From Microglena sp. YARC (lineage: Eukaryota > Chlorophyta > Chlorophyceae > Chlamydomonadales > Chlamydomonadaceae), in assembly GCA_022414725.1 (NCBI GenBank), contig CM039462.1, positions 33,776,156-33,840,155 on the forward strand: DNA of 64,000 nucleotides, given 5' to 3'. Position 1 is the first letter of the stretch. Each line of letters opens with the position of its first letter. The notes beneath the pieces are model-generated. The model did no database searches. It worked only from the letters and a program-made list of their open reading frames with translations, and was not told where the DNA came from. This document shows positions 40,475 through 50,445 of this stretch, one piece after another. A program made the translations under genes and the position numbers.

Positions 40475-40990
40475 ATTTATAAGCGGCGGAGCCCCTTTCA
40501 CCTCCCCACAGCGGAGCGACTGGGGGCAACCGGAGGGGAGCCCCCACACAAAGGGTCCGCGAGGAACCGAGCGGGTGGGCGACCGGAGGGGAGCCCACAG
40601 TTCACATCAAGCTTGGAAGAAGCGGTATCGGAGGACACACGCAAGATGCGGAACACTGTCGAATGTATCGGAGGACACACGCAAGATGCGGAACACTGTC
40701 GAATGTATCGGAGATGCGGAACACTGTCGAATGTCGTGTGTCATGTAAGGATGCGTGGGGGGGCGGAGGGCCTGAAGGCCACAACAACGTTTACACTCGT
40801 GTTTCGACCACTCTCATCAAGGACGGCGGCATCTGTCTAGGCGAGGCGAGTCACATCACATCACATGGCGACCGACCTCTCGCATTACATCACGGCGGAA
40901 ACTGTCGAGTCGATTCGAGTCACAGAGCGAGCGACCTCTCGCATCAGTTCATCTGTAGGATCATCGTCTCACACGGTAATTTCTCCATTC
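40475..40990. repeat. R3b-R3c-R3a mosaic with GTTTACACTCG box
   Basis: Full R3b (40482-40622), three R3c units to 40745, acgtttacactcgtgtttcg at 40788, then ggcggcatctgtc and R3a units to 40935, then (attc)n at 40985. No gene. Confidence 0.9.
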
Positions 40991-40996
40991 ATTCAT

Positions 40997-41482
40997 TCAT
41001 TCATTATCGTGCCCAGGGTCGGCTGAGTCAGCTTCCTCGTCGGACACCTCTGCAACCACCTCCAGCTCGGTTGAATATGGGTCGGACGACTCCTGCATGT
41101 TGGGGAAGGGGATGCCGTATTGTTTGCAAAGATCCTCATTGAGACGCCTGTCATGATCGTTCAGGGAATTCCATTGCTCGATAGTCATGCTTGACAGCTC
41201 GTACCTCAGTTGCTTCTCAAGCGAGTCTGCGCGCTCAGTCTCAAGATCACTCTTCAGTAGAGCATTCTCAATATCAATCTCCAATCTATTCAATCGAGCA
41301 GCATCTGCCTTATGTCGAGCATTCTCAAGATCACTCTTCAGTCGAGCATTCTCAAGATCAATCTCCAATATATTCACTCGAGCAGCATCTGCCTTATGTC
41401 GATCGAGCTCAGTCTTCAGTCGAACTATGTAAATAAGAGCGAAGGTAGCGATGGAGATAAGTAGTAGAGGCTTGTCAATCAT
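40997..41482 (-). CDS. membrane-anchored coiled-coil protein (duplication copy B)
   Basis: 161 residues. N-terminal hydrophobic anchor (LLLISIATFALIYIV), then a coiled coil with a duplicated LENARHKADAAR block, EQWNSLNDHDRRLNEDLCK and an acidic tail (EVVAEVSDEEADSADPG). This is the complete version of the gene at 36358. The fully charged helix implies a structural or tethering protein at a membrane; function unknown. Confidence 0.7.
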   Translation of the reverse strand: MIDKPLLLISIATFALIYIVRLKTELDRHKADAARVNILEIDLENARLKSDLENARHKADAARLNRLEIDIENALLKSDLETERADSLEKQLRYELSSMTIEQWNSLNDHDRRLNEDLCKQYGIPFPNMQESSDPYSTELEVVAEVSDEEADSADPGHDNE

Positions 41483-41619
41483 TGTTTATAAATTCTGATG
41501 ATTGTTTCTTAAGTACAGGGTTTCAGTACGTAGAATCGCGAGTGCACCGCTTGAAAGTCGAAAGTCGAGTTTGCTCTCGAAGCTTCTGAGAAATTGTCGA
41601 GTCACCGGACAGGGAGAAT

Positions 41620-41940
41620 TATCAAGCAGACTTCTGCTCGACAGAGATATGTCGGAATTATGACAGGACACGCGGGCCCCACGGAGTGGGGCAATGGAAT
41701 TGAGCTGCTGACTCACTCCCACACATACTAAAGGGGGTCTGAAGACCACGTGTCTTCTCAAGCAAGCGAACCCGGAGGCACATCACATCACATGGCGACC
41801 GACCTCTCGCATTACATGACGGCGGAACCTGTGTAGAGTCGAGGCAAAGATAACAAACAACACTTGGATGAGAACCGTCTCACATTAACATATAACAAGC
41901 GGTGAAGCCCCTTTCACCTCCCCACAGCGGAGAGGATCCA
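41620..41940. repeat. R2 element plus R3a/R3b fragments (copy B)
   Basis: Same composition as 36930-37250, with hairpin 1 at 41623 and hairpin 2 at about 41675. Confidence 0.85.
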
Positions 41941-42157
41941 GTGGCACACGTCGGACATCCATCCTCGACCGCATGCCGCAGTGGACTTCGCACACGCATT
42001 TAAACCCTAAACCCGTGTGTGGGTTTAGAATACCCAAACGGAGTATAAATTCTGGGACAAATCCTTTTCCTTACACATTTTCTCAATCATCATCACGAAA
42101 TATCCACTTGATAAGCAGGTCACGTCGGAGGACGAGGACGAGGAGGAGGAGATTGTG

Positions 42158-43756
42158 ATGCACACTCGGACCGGTATGGACGCGCTTCAGATGGAACTCG
42201 TGGTTTTGATCATGCGCCGAGCAGGCAGTTGGAAGAAGGACGGGAACTGGATGCACGCAGGATTCATCAGTCGAGCCATGCATACTGCTTTCGCGGATGA
42301 CGCTGCATGTGAAGCACAGGCCCTAGTGGACAGATGTGATCATCTCAATCAGAACCCCATGAGGATAGCGTGTAAGGCCGGGCGAGCCGACGTCGTCAGC
42401 ATATTGCTAAAAGATCACAACGACATCCGGGCATTGGAGTACGCCGCTGATGGAGGCCATGTGGATCTGTGCAAGCTTCTGATGGATCTGGAGTTTGCAG
42501 GAGAGGAGCACTGCGCCAAGGCAGATGCCAATAATGGCAAGGCACTGAGTGTCGCTGCTAAGGGAGGTCATGTGGATGTCTGCAAGGTTCTGATGAATCC
42601 TGAGTTCGCTGGCGAGAAGCACCGTGCCAAAGCTTATACATACTACAGCTACGCACTGAGGTACGCCGCTAGTGGAGGCCATCTCGATGTCTGCAAGGTT
42701 CTGATGAATCCTGAGTTCGCGGGCGAGAAGCACCGGGCCAAGGCAGATGAAAACAACAGTGATGCACTGAGGTTCGCCGCTCGGGGAGGCTATCTGGATG
42801 TCTGCAAGATTCTGATGAATCCTGAGTTCGCGGGCGAGGAGCACCGGGCCAAGGCAAATGCCATTGACAGTCTAGCACTGATGATCGCCGCTAGTGGAGG
42901 CCATCTCGATGTCTGCAATGTTTTGATGAATCCTGAGTTCGCGGGCGAGGAGCACCGAGCCAAGGCAGATGAGAACAACAGTGATGCACTAAGTGCCGCC
43001 TCTGCGAGAGGCCATCTCGATGTCTGCAAGGTTCTGATGGATCCTGAGTTCGCAGGCGAGGAGCACCGAGCCAAAGCTGATTCATTATACAGCAAGGCAC
43101 TAAGTGCCGCCGCTCGGCGAGGCTATATCGATGTCTGCAAGATTCTGATGAATCCTTTGTTAGCGGGCGAGGAGCACCGGGCCAAGGCAGATGACATTAA
43201 CTGCCATGCACTGAGTTCCGCCGCTAGTGGAGGCCATCTCGATGTCTGCAAGATTCTGATGAATCCTGAGTTCGCGGGCGAGGAGCACCGGGCCAAGGCA
43301 GATGACATTAACAGCCAGGCACTGAGGTTCGCCGCTAAGGGAGGCTATCTCGATGTCTGCAAGATTCTGATGAATCCTTTGTTCGCGGGCGAGGAGCACC
43401 GAGCCAAAGCAGATGACAATAATAGCCAGGCACTGAGTGCCGGCGCTAAGGGAGGTCATGTGGATGTCTGCAAGGTTCTGATGGATCCTTTGTTCGCGGG
43501 CGAGGAGCACCGAGCCAAGGCAGATGACGACAACAGTCAGGCACTGAGGGCCGGCGCTAAGGGAGGTCATGTGGATGTCTGCAAGATTCTGATGGATCCT
43601 GAGTTCGCAGGCGAGGAGCACCGAGCCAAGGCAGATGACGACAACAGTCAGGCACTGAGGGCCGGCGCTAAGGGAGGCTATCTGGATGTCTGCAAGGTTC
43701 TGATGGATTCTTTGTTACACTCGACGGGCGGAGGACCACCGTGCCAAAGCAGATGA
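42158..43756 (+). CDS. ankyrin-repeat protein (copy B)
   Basis: 532 residues from ATG 42158, paralog of 37468-39063 with the same N-terminal domain and about 12 37-residue ankyrin units (GHLDVCKVLMDPEFAGEEH). The last units carry AGAKGGHVDVCKILMDP three times in a row. Unit order differs from copy A, consistent with unequal exchange between repeats. Likely a binding adaptor; partner unknown. Confidence 0.85.
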   Translation: MHTRTGMDALQMELVVLIMRRAGSWKKDGNWMHAGFISRAMHTAFADDAACEAQALVDRCDHLNQNPMRIACKAGRADVVSILLKDHNDIRALEYAADGGHVDLCKLLMDLEFAGEEHCAKADANNGKALSVAAKGGHVDVCKVLMNPEFAGEKHRAKAYTYYSYALRYAASGGHLDVCKVLMNPEFAGEKHRAKADENNSDALRFAARGGYLDVCKILMNPEFAGEEHRAKANAIDSLALMIAASGGHLDVCNVLMNPEFAGEEHRAKADENNSDALSAASARGHLDVCKVLMDPEFAGEEHRAKADSLYSKALSAAARRGYIDVCKILMNPLLAGEEHRAKADDINCHALSSAASGGHLDVCKILMNPEFAGEEHRAKADDINSQALRFAAKGGYLDVCKILMNPLFAGEEHRAKADDNNSQALSAGAKGGHVDVCKVLMDPLFAGEEHRAKADDDNSQALRAGAKGGHVDVCKILMDPEFAGEEHRAKADDDNSQALRAGAKGGYLDVCKVLMDSLLHSTGGGPPCQSR

Positions 43757-43769
43757 CATTAATAGCCAT

Positions 43770-44110
43770 GTTTGTTTGTGAAAGATTCTCTACATTTCGA
43801 TAGTTATTTTACGTGTCCTCATGTGCAGACACATGTTTTCAGAGTCTGTTGTTTGTTTAAAGATTCTCTACATTTCGACAGTTATTTTACGTGTCCTCGT
43901 GTGTAAACCAAGGAGGCTTTCTCAAGCAGACCCCAGTCCGTTGACTTACTGTCTTCAGGAGATTGATACAATCTAAAAAGTACACGTCCATCCTCCATTC
44001 ATCCTCACACATACTGTACCAAGGCGGCGTATCAACAACCGCATGTACTCAAACGAAAGCCGTATGTATCAAGCAGGCTTGGAAATGGAAAAAACGTTGA
44101 GATCACCTAC
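43770..44110. repeat. 71-bp tandem motif and copy-B-specific insert
   Basis: Two tandem gattctctacatttcg units (43785, 43860). From about 43966 to 44120 lies sequence absent from copy A, with atccattcatcctcacacat like the 17.5-kb minisatellite and an atcaagcaggcttgg R2-like start. No gene. Confidence 0.75.
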
Positions 44111-44122
44111 GTGCGAGGAGAT

Positions 44123-44578
44123 TTAGCTTCGTAATAGCATGGATCGATACAGAATACACAACTGCACGAAAAACATAACAGCAAGCAGCTCCAGAATGCC
44201 CTTTTCCTGAGCGGAAGATACCCGAATAGCCTTACGTAATCGTCCATGTATTCCCATGTGTTTGCCGTGTACGTATTTTTCTATCTCTACAATCTTCTTC
44301 AATCGAGCAGCATTCTGGGCGTACTCAATTTTGGCACCAGATAATAGGTGGATTGTCGTTCCGTCAAACGTGAACATAGTCTTATTCATCACGTTCGATG
44401 TATGCCTGTAGTAGAATGTCTCTTTGTACAGGTCGAGTATTTCTAAACATTTCTTGGCGTCATCCTCATTATCGAATACCACCGTTCCATGTAAAATAAA
44501 ATGTTTGCCATTCCACGTACTGCCTGAAACTGTGAAACACGCATACATGCTTGTATCCAACTTCTTGAAGTTATCCAT
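44123..44578 (-). CDS. hypothetical protein (complete N-terminus, tail possibly frameshifted)
   Basis: 151 residues from the Met of MDNFKKLDTSMYACF. Contains a beta-rich region (GKHFILHGTVVFDNEDDAKK, MFTFDGTTIHLLSGAKIEY) followed by a helix. After KKIVEIE the frame differs from the truncated copy at 39202 because of one extra T, which replaces the hydrophobic tail ending CVFC... with another. One of the two tails is an indel product. No family recognised. Confidence 0.6.
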   Translation of the reverse strand: MDNFKKLDTSMYACFTVSGSTWNGKHFILHGTVVFDNEDDAKKCLEILDLYKETFYYRHTSNVMNKTMFTFDGTTIHLLSGAKIEYAQNAARLKKIVEIEKYVHGKHMGIHGRLRKAIRVSSAQEKGILELLAVMFFVQLCILYRSMLLRS

Positions 44579-44650
44579 TGTTTCTGTTTTACACAGAAGA
44601 GATAGGGTGCGCAAAGCAATATACTAGACATAGTCTTGATTTCTTATACT

Positions 44651-44773
44651 TAATGGGCGTTCCTGACTCCCGGCCGATTTTGACTAGTTGCGAAACATGG
44701 TATGGAGCGGATTTGTGATTCCTTCGATCATGTAACTTCAAAAAAAACGACCGGGAGACAAGAACGCCCATTA
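44651..44773. mobile_element. ~123-bp MITE with TA flanks
   Basis: Left end TAATGGGCGTTCCTGACTCC and right end (complement) TAATGGGCGTTCTTGTCTCC match at 18 of 20 shown bases, and the match goes on for 3 more. TA at both edges fits a Tc1/mariner-type target duplication. Related single ends lie at 17846-17872 and 27115. No coding capacity. Confidence 0.7.
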
Positions 44774-45569
44774 TGGTTAAAACTTGAGATCGAGATGAAT
44801 AAAGTGTTACACTCAATAATGTTAAAGTATATTGTGACAGTCTCGGGGACCTGGCTCTGGCTCGACTTGTACTTCAAGGAGGGGCGTCCACGTGTGACGA
44901 CACCTCCTCGACTTTTACAGGCGCTTTCAAGGTGACTTTCGAAGCCCAGCACTTATCCTCGATCGCTTCAACACGACGATAGTTTTCAGCGACCAATATG
45001 ATTGCATGATGTTTTATACTCAATAATGCAAATTGCAAGCAGTAGTAGTAGCAGGCGAATCCCAAAAAACTAAATAAATATATTGCCGATTTTTTTAAAT
45101 TTCTAATCAGGATTTAGAGCCTCCTGAACGACTCTCTAGCTTGAGACAAATGCAAATTGTATTTCTTACATTAAGGAATTCAAGTTTCATCAAGTTTTGT
45201 AACCGATCTTGTCAATACAGATATTGTCTTCAGGAGTTTGATTAACACAAAACATTCAAATCTTCAAAGTAGCCTGAAAAGTCCAAGTGCTAGCTTACAT
45301 CGTGCGCATCAATAATTATTTTCAAAGCGTTCCTGTCTCATAATCAAATATTTCCGCTACATCTGGGCACACGCAGCGATATTTTCTCTAGAGCAAACTG
45401 AACACATTTCTGAGGATAAATACTTGCTCTACGGTGGCAAGAAAGAAACGTGTCTTGCCTAACGGAATACCTAGATTCTGTCCAGATGTACTCGGGGCCA
45501 GCCGCCTCTGGATCCATCAGCAGCAAGCAGACATAGGGCGTGACCTTCCTTTGCAGCCTCCCACAAGGC
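44774..45569. other. gene-free stretch
   Basis: No convincing gene; one 63-codon minus frame (44874-45065) has no family resemblance. 45083-45113 is an inverted copy of 17820-17850 (aatttaaaaaaatcgg / ctctaaatcctgatt). 45190-45240 and 48050-48090 share gttttgtaaccgatcttgtc. 45480-45545 is a degraded ankyrin unit marking the 3' edge of the next gene. Confidence 0.5.
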
Positions 45570-47859
45570 CTAGCTGTCGTTAGAGTTCGCCAGGGCCCTG
45601 AACTCAAGTCCAGCCACTGCTGGATCCATCAGCAGCTTGCAGACATCTGCGTGACCGTCCTTCGCAGCCTCCCGCAATGCTCTGCTTTTGACAGAGTTCG
45701 CCAGGGCCCTGAACTCAAGTCCGGCCACCTCTGGATCCATCAGCAGCTTGCAGACATCTGCGTGACCTTCCTTGGCAGCTGCCCACAAGGCCCTGCTGTT
45801 GACAGAGTTCGCCAGGGCCCTGAACTCAAGTCCAGCCACCTCTGGATCCATCAGCAGCTTGCAGACATCTGCGTGACCTTCCTTGGCAGCTGCCCACAAG
45901 GCCCTGCTGTTGACAGAGTTCGCCAGGGCCCTAAACTCAACTCCAGCCACCGCTGGATCCATGAGCAGCTTGCAGACATCTGCGTGACCTGCATTGGCAC
46001 CCACAAACAAGGTCCAGCTGTCGCTAGAGTTCGCCCGGGCCCTGTACTTGAGTCCAGCTACATCTGGATCCATCAGCAGCTTGCAGACATCTGCGTGACC
46101 TTCCTTTGCAGACACCACCAATGCCCAGCTGCCGCTAGAGTTCGCCTGTGCCCTGTACTCAAGTCCAGCCACAGCTGGATCCATCAGTAGCTTGCAGACA
46201 TCTGCGTGGCCTTCTTTGGCAGCCGCCCCCAAGGCCCTGCTGTCGTCGGAGTTTGCCCGGGCCCTGAACTCAAGTCCAGCCACCTCTGGATCCATCAGCA
46301 GCTTGCAGACATCTGCGTGACCTGCATTGGCAGCCGCCCACAATGCCCAGCTGTCGTCGGAGTTTGCCCGGGCCCTGAACTCAACTCCAGCCACCACTGG
46401 ATCCATCAGAAGCTTGCAGACATCTGCGTGACCTACCTCCGCAGCACTCCACAAGGCCCTGCTGTCGATTGAGTTAGCCCGGGCCCTGAAATCAAGTCCA
46501 GCCACCTCTGGATCCATCAACATCTTGCAGACATCTGCGTGACCTGCCTTGGCAGACGCCCACAATGCCCTGCTGTCGCTAGAGTTCGCCCTGGCCCTGA
46601 ACTCAAGTCCAGCCACCTCTGGATCCATCAGCAGCTTGCAGACATCTGCGTGACCTGCCTTGGCAGCCGTCCCCAAGGCCCTGCTGTCGCTAGAGTTCGC
46701 CAGAGCCCTGAACTCAACTCCAGCCACCGCTGGATCCATCAGCAGCTTGCAGACATCTGCGTGACCTGCATTGGCAGCCGCCCACAAGGCCCAGCTGTCG
46801 CTAGAGTTCGCCAGGGCCATGTACTCAAGTCCAGCCACCTCTGGATCCATGAGCAGCTTGCAGACATCTGCGTGGCCTTCTTTGGCAGCCGCACACAATG
46901 CTCTGCTGTCGCTAGAGTTCGCCAGGGCCCTGAACTCAAGTCCAGCCACCACTGGATCCATGAGCAGCTTGCAGACATCGGCGTGACCTTCATTGGCAGC
47001 CGCCCACAAGGCCCTGCTGTCTCTAGAGTTCGCTAGGGCCCTGAACTCAATTCCAGCCACCGCTGGATCCATCAGCAATTTGCAGACATCTACTTGACCT
47101 TCATTGGCACACACAAACAAGGCCCTGCTGTCTCTAGAGTTCGCCAGGGCCCTGAACTCAATTCCAGCCACCTCTGGATCCCATGAGCAGCTTGCAGACA
47201 TCTGCGTGACCTGCATTGGCACCCACCAACAATGCCCAGCTGTCGCTAGAGTTCGCCTGGGCCCTGAACTCGAGTCCAGCCGCCACTGGATCCATGAGCA
47301 GCTTGCAGACATCGGCGTGACCTTCCTTGGCCGCCGCCCATAAGGCCCTGCTGTCGCTAGAGTTCGCCATGGCCCTGAACTCGAGTCCAGCCTCCACTGG
47401 ATCCATCAGCAGCTTGCAGACATCGGCGTGACCTTCCTTGGCGGCCGCCCATAAGGCCCTGCTGTCGCTAGAGTTCGCCTTGGCCCTGAACTCAAGTCCA
47501 GCCACCGCTGGATCCATCAGCAGCTTACAGACATCTGCGTGACCGGCCTTGGCACCCACATAGAGAAGATTGTTTTCATTTTGGTTCGCCCTAAATTGTA
47601 GGGTCCCCTGAACCTGTACAAGAGGATTGGACACCAAGCATACTGCTAGAAGGTCGGCGCGCCCCCCTTTCGCCATCATCTCTCCAACGAGCTGTGGTGG
47701 TTTGATCAGTCGGGCAAGGGGCAATCCTGAAAATCTTTTGCGCAGAGTTTTGCACACTAATACAATCTTTGGGTTGGAAGAGAATAGGGCAATACGATCA
47801 AGAATGTCATGGGGAACCGACGTTAGGAATGGAAACGATGATCGAGTGTGAGATTGCAT
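45570..47859 (-). CDS. F-box-ankyrin repeat protein (copy 2), one frameshift
   Basis: From the Met of MQSHTRSSFPFLTSVPHD (47859). F-box-like segment PHDILDRIALFSSNPKIVLV, linker GGRADLLAVCLVSNPLVQV, then about 20 ankyrin units of 37 residues (SSDSRALWAAAKEGHADVCK). Near 47181 the sequence has ggatcccatgag where every other unit has ggatccatgag. This extra C ends the first frame at 47158 and moves the rest to another frame. Without it the protein would be about 760 residues. F-box plus ankyrin is a common giant-virus ubiquitin-adaptor design. The conserved leader tataaataatgagttgggat lies upstream. Confidence 0.85.
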
Positions 47860-48164
47860 TTCGATGAACATGTGTATATTCATGCAAGCGCACAGGATGG
47901 TATAAATAAATAATGAGTTGGGATAAACCCTATAAACCATTGGTTGCACTTGCCTGTCGGTAGCTGTAGCGGTATCTGCAAAGCGGTAGCGGTATCTGCA
48001 AGCGGTAGCAAGACACACGATGCACAAGTCGACGCCAGAAACTGAGGACGTTTTGTAACCGATCTTGTCAATACAGATATTGTCTTCACAAAACATTCAA
48101 GGACTGTAAAAGTTACATCTTCAAAGTAGCCTGAAAATCAAAGTGCTGGCTCACATCGTGCGCA

Positions 48165-48548
48165 TCAATAATCATTTCCATTGGTGCCCGCGAAGCGCAC
48201 GGCCTGTACACAGTGCCCTCCTGCCGACCATTCTCGGACCAGCTCCCGTGCGAGAGAGTCGTACTCGTGTCGAAACACCACCCACTTGCTCGAGGCGCCC
48301 ACGTGGCTGAACCTCCTCACGGACTGGAGTTCCCCGTCGTTCCACACGTACACGTTGAGTTCCAGGTCGTCCGGCAACGCTCCGAGGGCGGCGTTCAGTG
48401 CGTGCGTCTTGCCGGTGCCCCCGGCGCCCACCACGACCAGGCACGACTTGGCTTCGCTTAGGAGGAAGTCGAGGATGATCCGCGTCTTCTCAACGGACGT
48501 CTCGCATGTCTCGCGCATCTCTGTGTCTGACATTGGTGATTCGGACAT
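48165..48548 (-). CDS. small P-loop NTPase
   Basis: 127 residues from ATG 48548. Walker A VVVGAGGTGKTHALNAAL (GAGGTGKT at 41-48), preceded by a helix (RIILDFLLSEAKS) as in AAA/helicase-like ATPases. No clear Walker B (WVVFRHEYDS is a weak candidate) and no arginine finger, so this may be only the N-terminal lobe of a larger ATPase. GC-rich relative to its surroundings. The 20 bp upstream of the ATG (shared block attaaagtagattgtcacac) recur at 11213. Confidence 0.65.
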   Translation of the reverse strand: MSESPMSDTEMRETCETSVEKTRIILDFLLSEAKSCLVVVGAGGTGKTHALNAALGALPDDLELNVYVWNDGELQSVRRFSHVGASSKWVVFRHEYDSLARELVREWSAGGHCVQAVRFAGTNGNDY

Positions 48549-48647
48549 CGCGATTAAAGTAGATTGTCACACACGACGTCACTTTATACTACCCCCAACG
48601 TTGCCCAAAAGCAACGATCTGCAGTCAGGATGATTATAAGGTGTGCC

Positions 48648-48668
48648 CACTTTATTTGAGAACAACTG
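48648..48668 (+). promoter_or_regulatory. candidate promoter box
   Basis: ccactttatttgagaacaac, 23 bp before ATG 48691. The block actttatttgagaacaacac recurs at 50406, 21 bp before the WDW-gene start codon, and ttatttgaga occurs before 33067. Possible shared promoter. Confidence 0.4.
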
Positions 48669-48690
48669 TACACAACACCAAGATGTCAAA

Positions 48691-48954
48691 ATGTTGCAAG
48701 AAGAATACGAAAGAGAATTACGTGTGTTGGTGGAAAAAACATCGACCCCCGTCCGAAGCCTGGTAGGTTCCATCACCAATGACTTAACTGTGACATGGTT
48801 TAGCTTGAAATGGAAAATACTCGAAATTCTTGGGTATGACGTCCAGGTCATTCATGCCTGCGAGTATGGTTGCGGTAGAGTTTCCCCTGCCCACTTTCGT
48901 CAATCACCCGCCCCTCTCTCCCCATCCGTGTTCATGTGGTTCAGCCTCTGTTAA
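48691..48954 (+). CDS. hypothetical protein
   Basis: 87 residues from ATG 48691 (MLQEEYERELRVLVEKTS). Helical start, then a tryptophan-containing segment (TVTWFSLKWKILEILGYDV) and a Cys pair (ACEYGCG). No family recognised. The likely promoter box is directly upstream. Confidence 0.45.
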   Translation: MLQEEYERELRVLVEKTSTPVRSLVGSITNDLTVTWFSLKWKILEILGYDVQVIHACEYGCGRVSPAHFRQSPAPLSPSVFMWFSLC

Positions 48955-49009
48955 GTCAGACCGGTCAGTCAGTCAGTCTCTCTGTGACTCGAGGAGTCGG
49001 AACCATCCC

Positions 49010-49203
49010 AGCAAGTGAAGAACTACTACATCGATGTAAAACGCGAAGATGCAATTGCTGGATTGAATGGCCTGTTCGGAGTGTCACGCGAGGACTCAGG
49101 TGCACGCCTGGTGGAGTACATGCCATCCCATGACCAACCAGGTCCCCCGCATCTGAACATGTCCACCAGCAAGCAAATATGGATGACATGGGGGCGCTCG
49201 TGA
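49010..49203 (+). pseudogene. gene fragment, inverted copy at 61240-61401
   Basis: The frame KNYYIDVKREDAIAGLNGLF has no ATG here. In the inverted copy at 61 kb the same sequence is preceded by an ATG (ATGCAGGAGTCGGAACC) but has one extra A that shifts the frame. Both are therefore relics of one gene. Similarity spans about 155 bp and ends at cccccgcat. Confidence 0.7.
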
Positions 49204-50160
49204 ATGGAAGGAATGGGAGATACACAAATTAGCAACTCCCATGAAAGGATATCATTCAAATTATTTGAGAAAAAAGTGTTACACATATTAAAAATGAATA
49301 ACATACAAATCGGATCCGGCTCCAAGGAGAGAATGAATTTGTTTGATGAGTGCGCTAAGAAAAACAATAGCGCACGCGAAAAATACGAAGTGAACACTGT
49401 CAAATATGATAATGTTAAACTGTCTAAACAGCAAAAGATTAATATCATTGAATGGATAAAGCAAAAATGGGGGAAAAATGTGGATAAACTGTTGACGTAC
49501 AAGGGTATGAAAGCGATCCAGGATGAGTTGTTGTGCCGATTCTTGCGTCCGTCCGAGGTTATCGACATTTGTAACATGCTGGGATTATATCCAGTCTTAA
49601 ACTATGCCACCGTGCCCATCGTGCCGGACGTTGATGTGTCAGAGTTGTTGGGACGCTTGGGAGAAAAAAATATCAAAATGACAGAAAAATTCCATCTATT
49701 GTACATCTGGTACCATTCGAGTACCAATCAAATGGTTCTTTACGCTACAGACGAGGACTCGAAAAAAGCAATATCAAATATTAAACTCGCAATATCAAAT
49801 ATTAAGTTCATAGACAATTCCAAACAAATCGAATGGAATTCAAAAAAATACGTTTCTAAGATGGACCCATACGCACGCAGATTCAATCCTGCAATTTCTA
49901 CCACTCGCACATCCAATCCTAAAACGTCCACCACTCGCACATCCAATCCTAAAACGTCCACCACGCGCACATCCAATCCTAAAACGTCCACCACGCGCAC
50001 ATCCAATCCTAAAACGTCCAAACTGAATCATACTGCTCGCACATTCAATCCTGCAATTTCTACCACTCGCACATCCAATCCTAAAACGTCCACCACGCGC
50101 ACATCCAATCCTAAAACGTCCAAACTGAATCATACTGCTCGCACATTTAAGCCTAAGTAG
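49204..50160 (+). CDS. hypothetical protein with Thr/Arg/Ser/Pro repeat tail
   Basis: 318 residues. The first 220 are lysine-rich and mixed alpha/beta (FEKKVLHILKMNNIQIGSG, SKQQKINIIEWIKQKWGKN, EKFHLLYIWYHSS). The last 95 consist of about ten TTRTSNPKTS decapeptide repeats with TARTFNPAIS variants, encoded by near-identical DNA. The tail is basic and might bind nucleic acid or be modified. The N-terminal half (SNSHERISFKLFEKKVLHIL) looks like a KilA-N/Bro-associated helical domain only faintly, so I make no family call. Confidence 0.65.
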   Translation: MEGMGDTQISNSHERISFKLFEKKVLHILKMNNIQIGSGSKERMNLFDECAKKNNSAREKYEVNTVKYDNVKLSKQQKINIIEWIKQKWGKNVDKLLTYKGMKAIQDELLCRFLRPSEVIDICNMLGLYPVLNYATVPIVPDVDVSELLGRLGEKNIKMTEKFHLLYIWYHSSTNQMVLYATDEDSKKAISNIKLAISNIKFIDNSKQIEWNSKKYVSKMDPYARRFNPAISTTRTSNPKTSTTRTSNPKTSTTRTSNPKTSTTRTSNPKTSKLNHTARTFNPAISTTRTSNPKTSTTRTSNPKTSKLNHTARTFKPK

Positions 50161-50254
50161 ATTTTTTGTGTTAGTACCGGGGAAGAGGCGATCGCTTAAG
50201 TGCGGCTGGTCCTTCAATGGATATTCTCGTTAACATCTTGCAATTTGTTGATTC

Positions 50255-50357
50255 ACAATCGTATTGGTGTTCCACTGCCCCGTGGATTTCTACACCTTTA
50301 GTTTACACCGTACACGAAGCGGTTTCATTTTAGTATTCCGTCGACTGTAGTGTAAAA
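50255..50357 (-). mobile_element. decayed mariner end
   Basis: aagcggtttcattttagtat / tccgtcgactg-TA is the terminal repeat of the mariner-Fanzor family in the same orientation as its right end at 55588. The upstream part (ggtgttccactgccccgtgg) is shared with the inverted copy at 61540-61560. Confidence 0.75.
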
Positions 50358-50445
50358 GAATGGTCCCACTTTAATTACTTCTTTACATAAAGAATGGTCC
50401 CACTTTACTTTATTTGAGAACAACACAACCGTGAGAATTTATATA

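Larger units (their letters stand above)
41062..44452. repeat. tandem segmental duplication, copy B
   Basis: Counterpart of 36371-39560. Intergenic parts (41490-42050) are almost base-identical to 36800-37360, including the R2 and R3 pieces, while the ankyrin coding parts differ more. The duplication is therefore recent and the ankyrin repeats are changing fastest. Confidence 0.95.

Noticed and set aside
44874..45065. 63-codon minus-strand frame
   Set aside because: No paralog, no promoter-like leader and no family resemblance; noted only in the description of the gene-free stretch.
45540..47036. Plus-strand frames opposite the ankyrin gene (WIHQQLADICVTC-type repeats)
   Set aside because: Antisense shadows of the 111-bp ankyrin repeats; the same pattern appears opposite every ankyrin gene.
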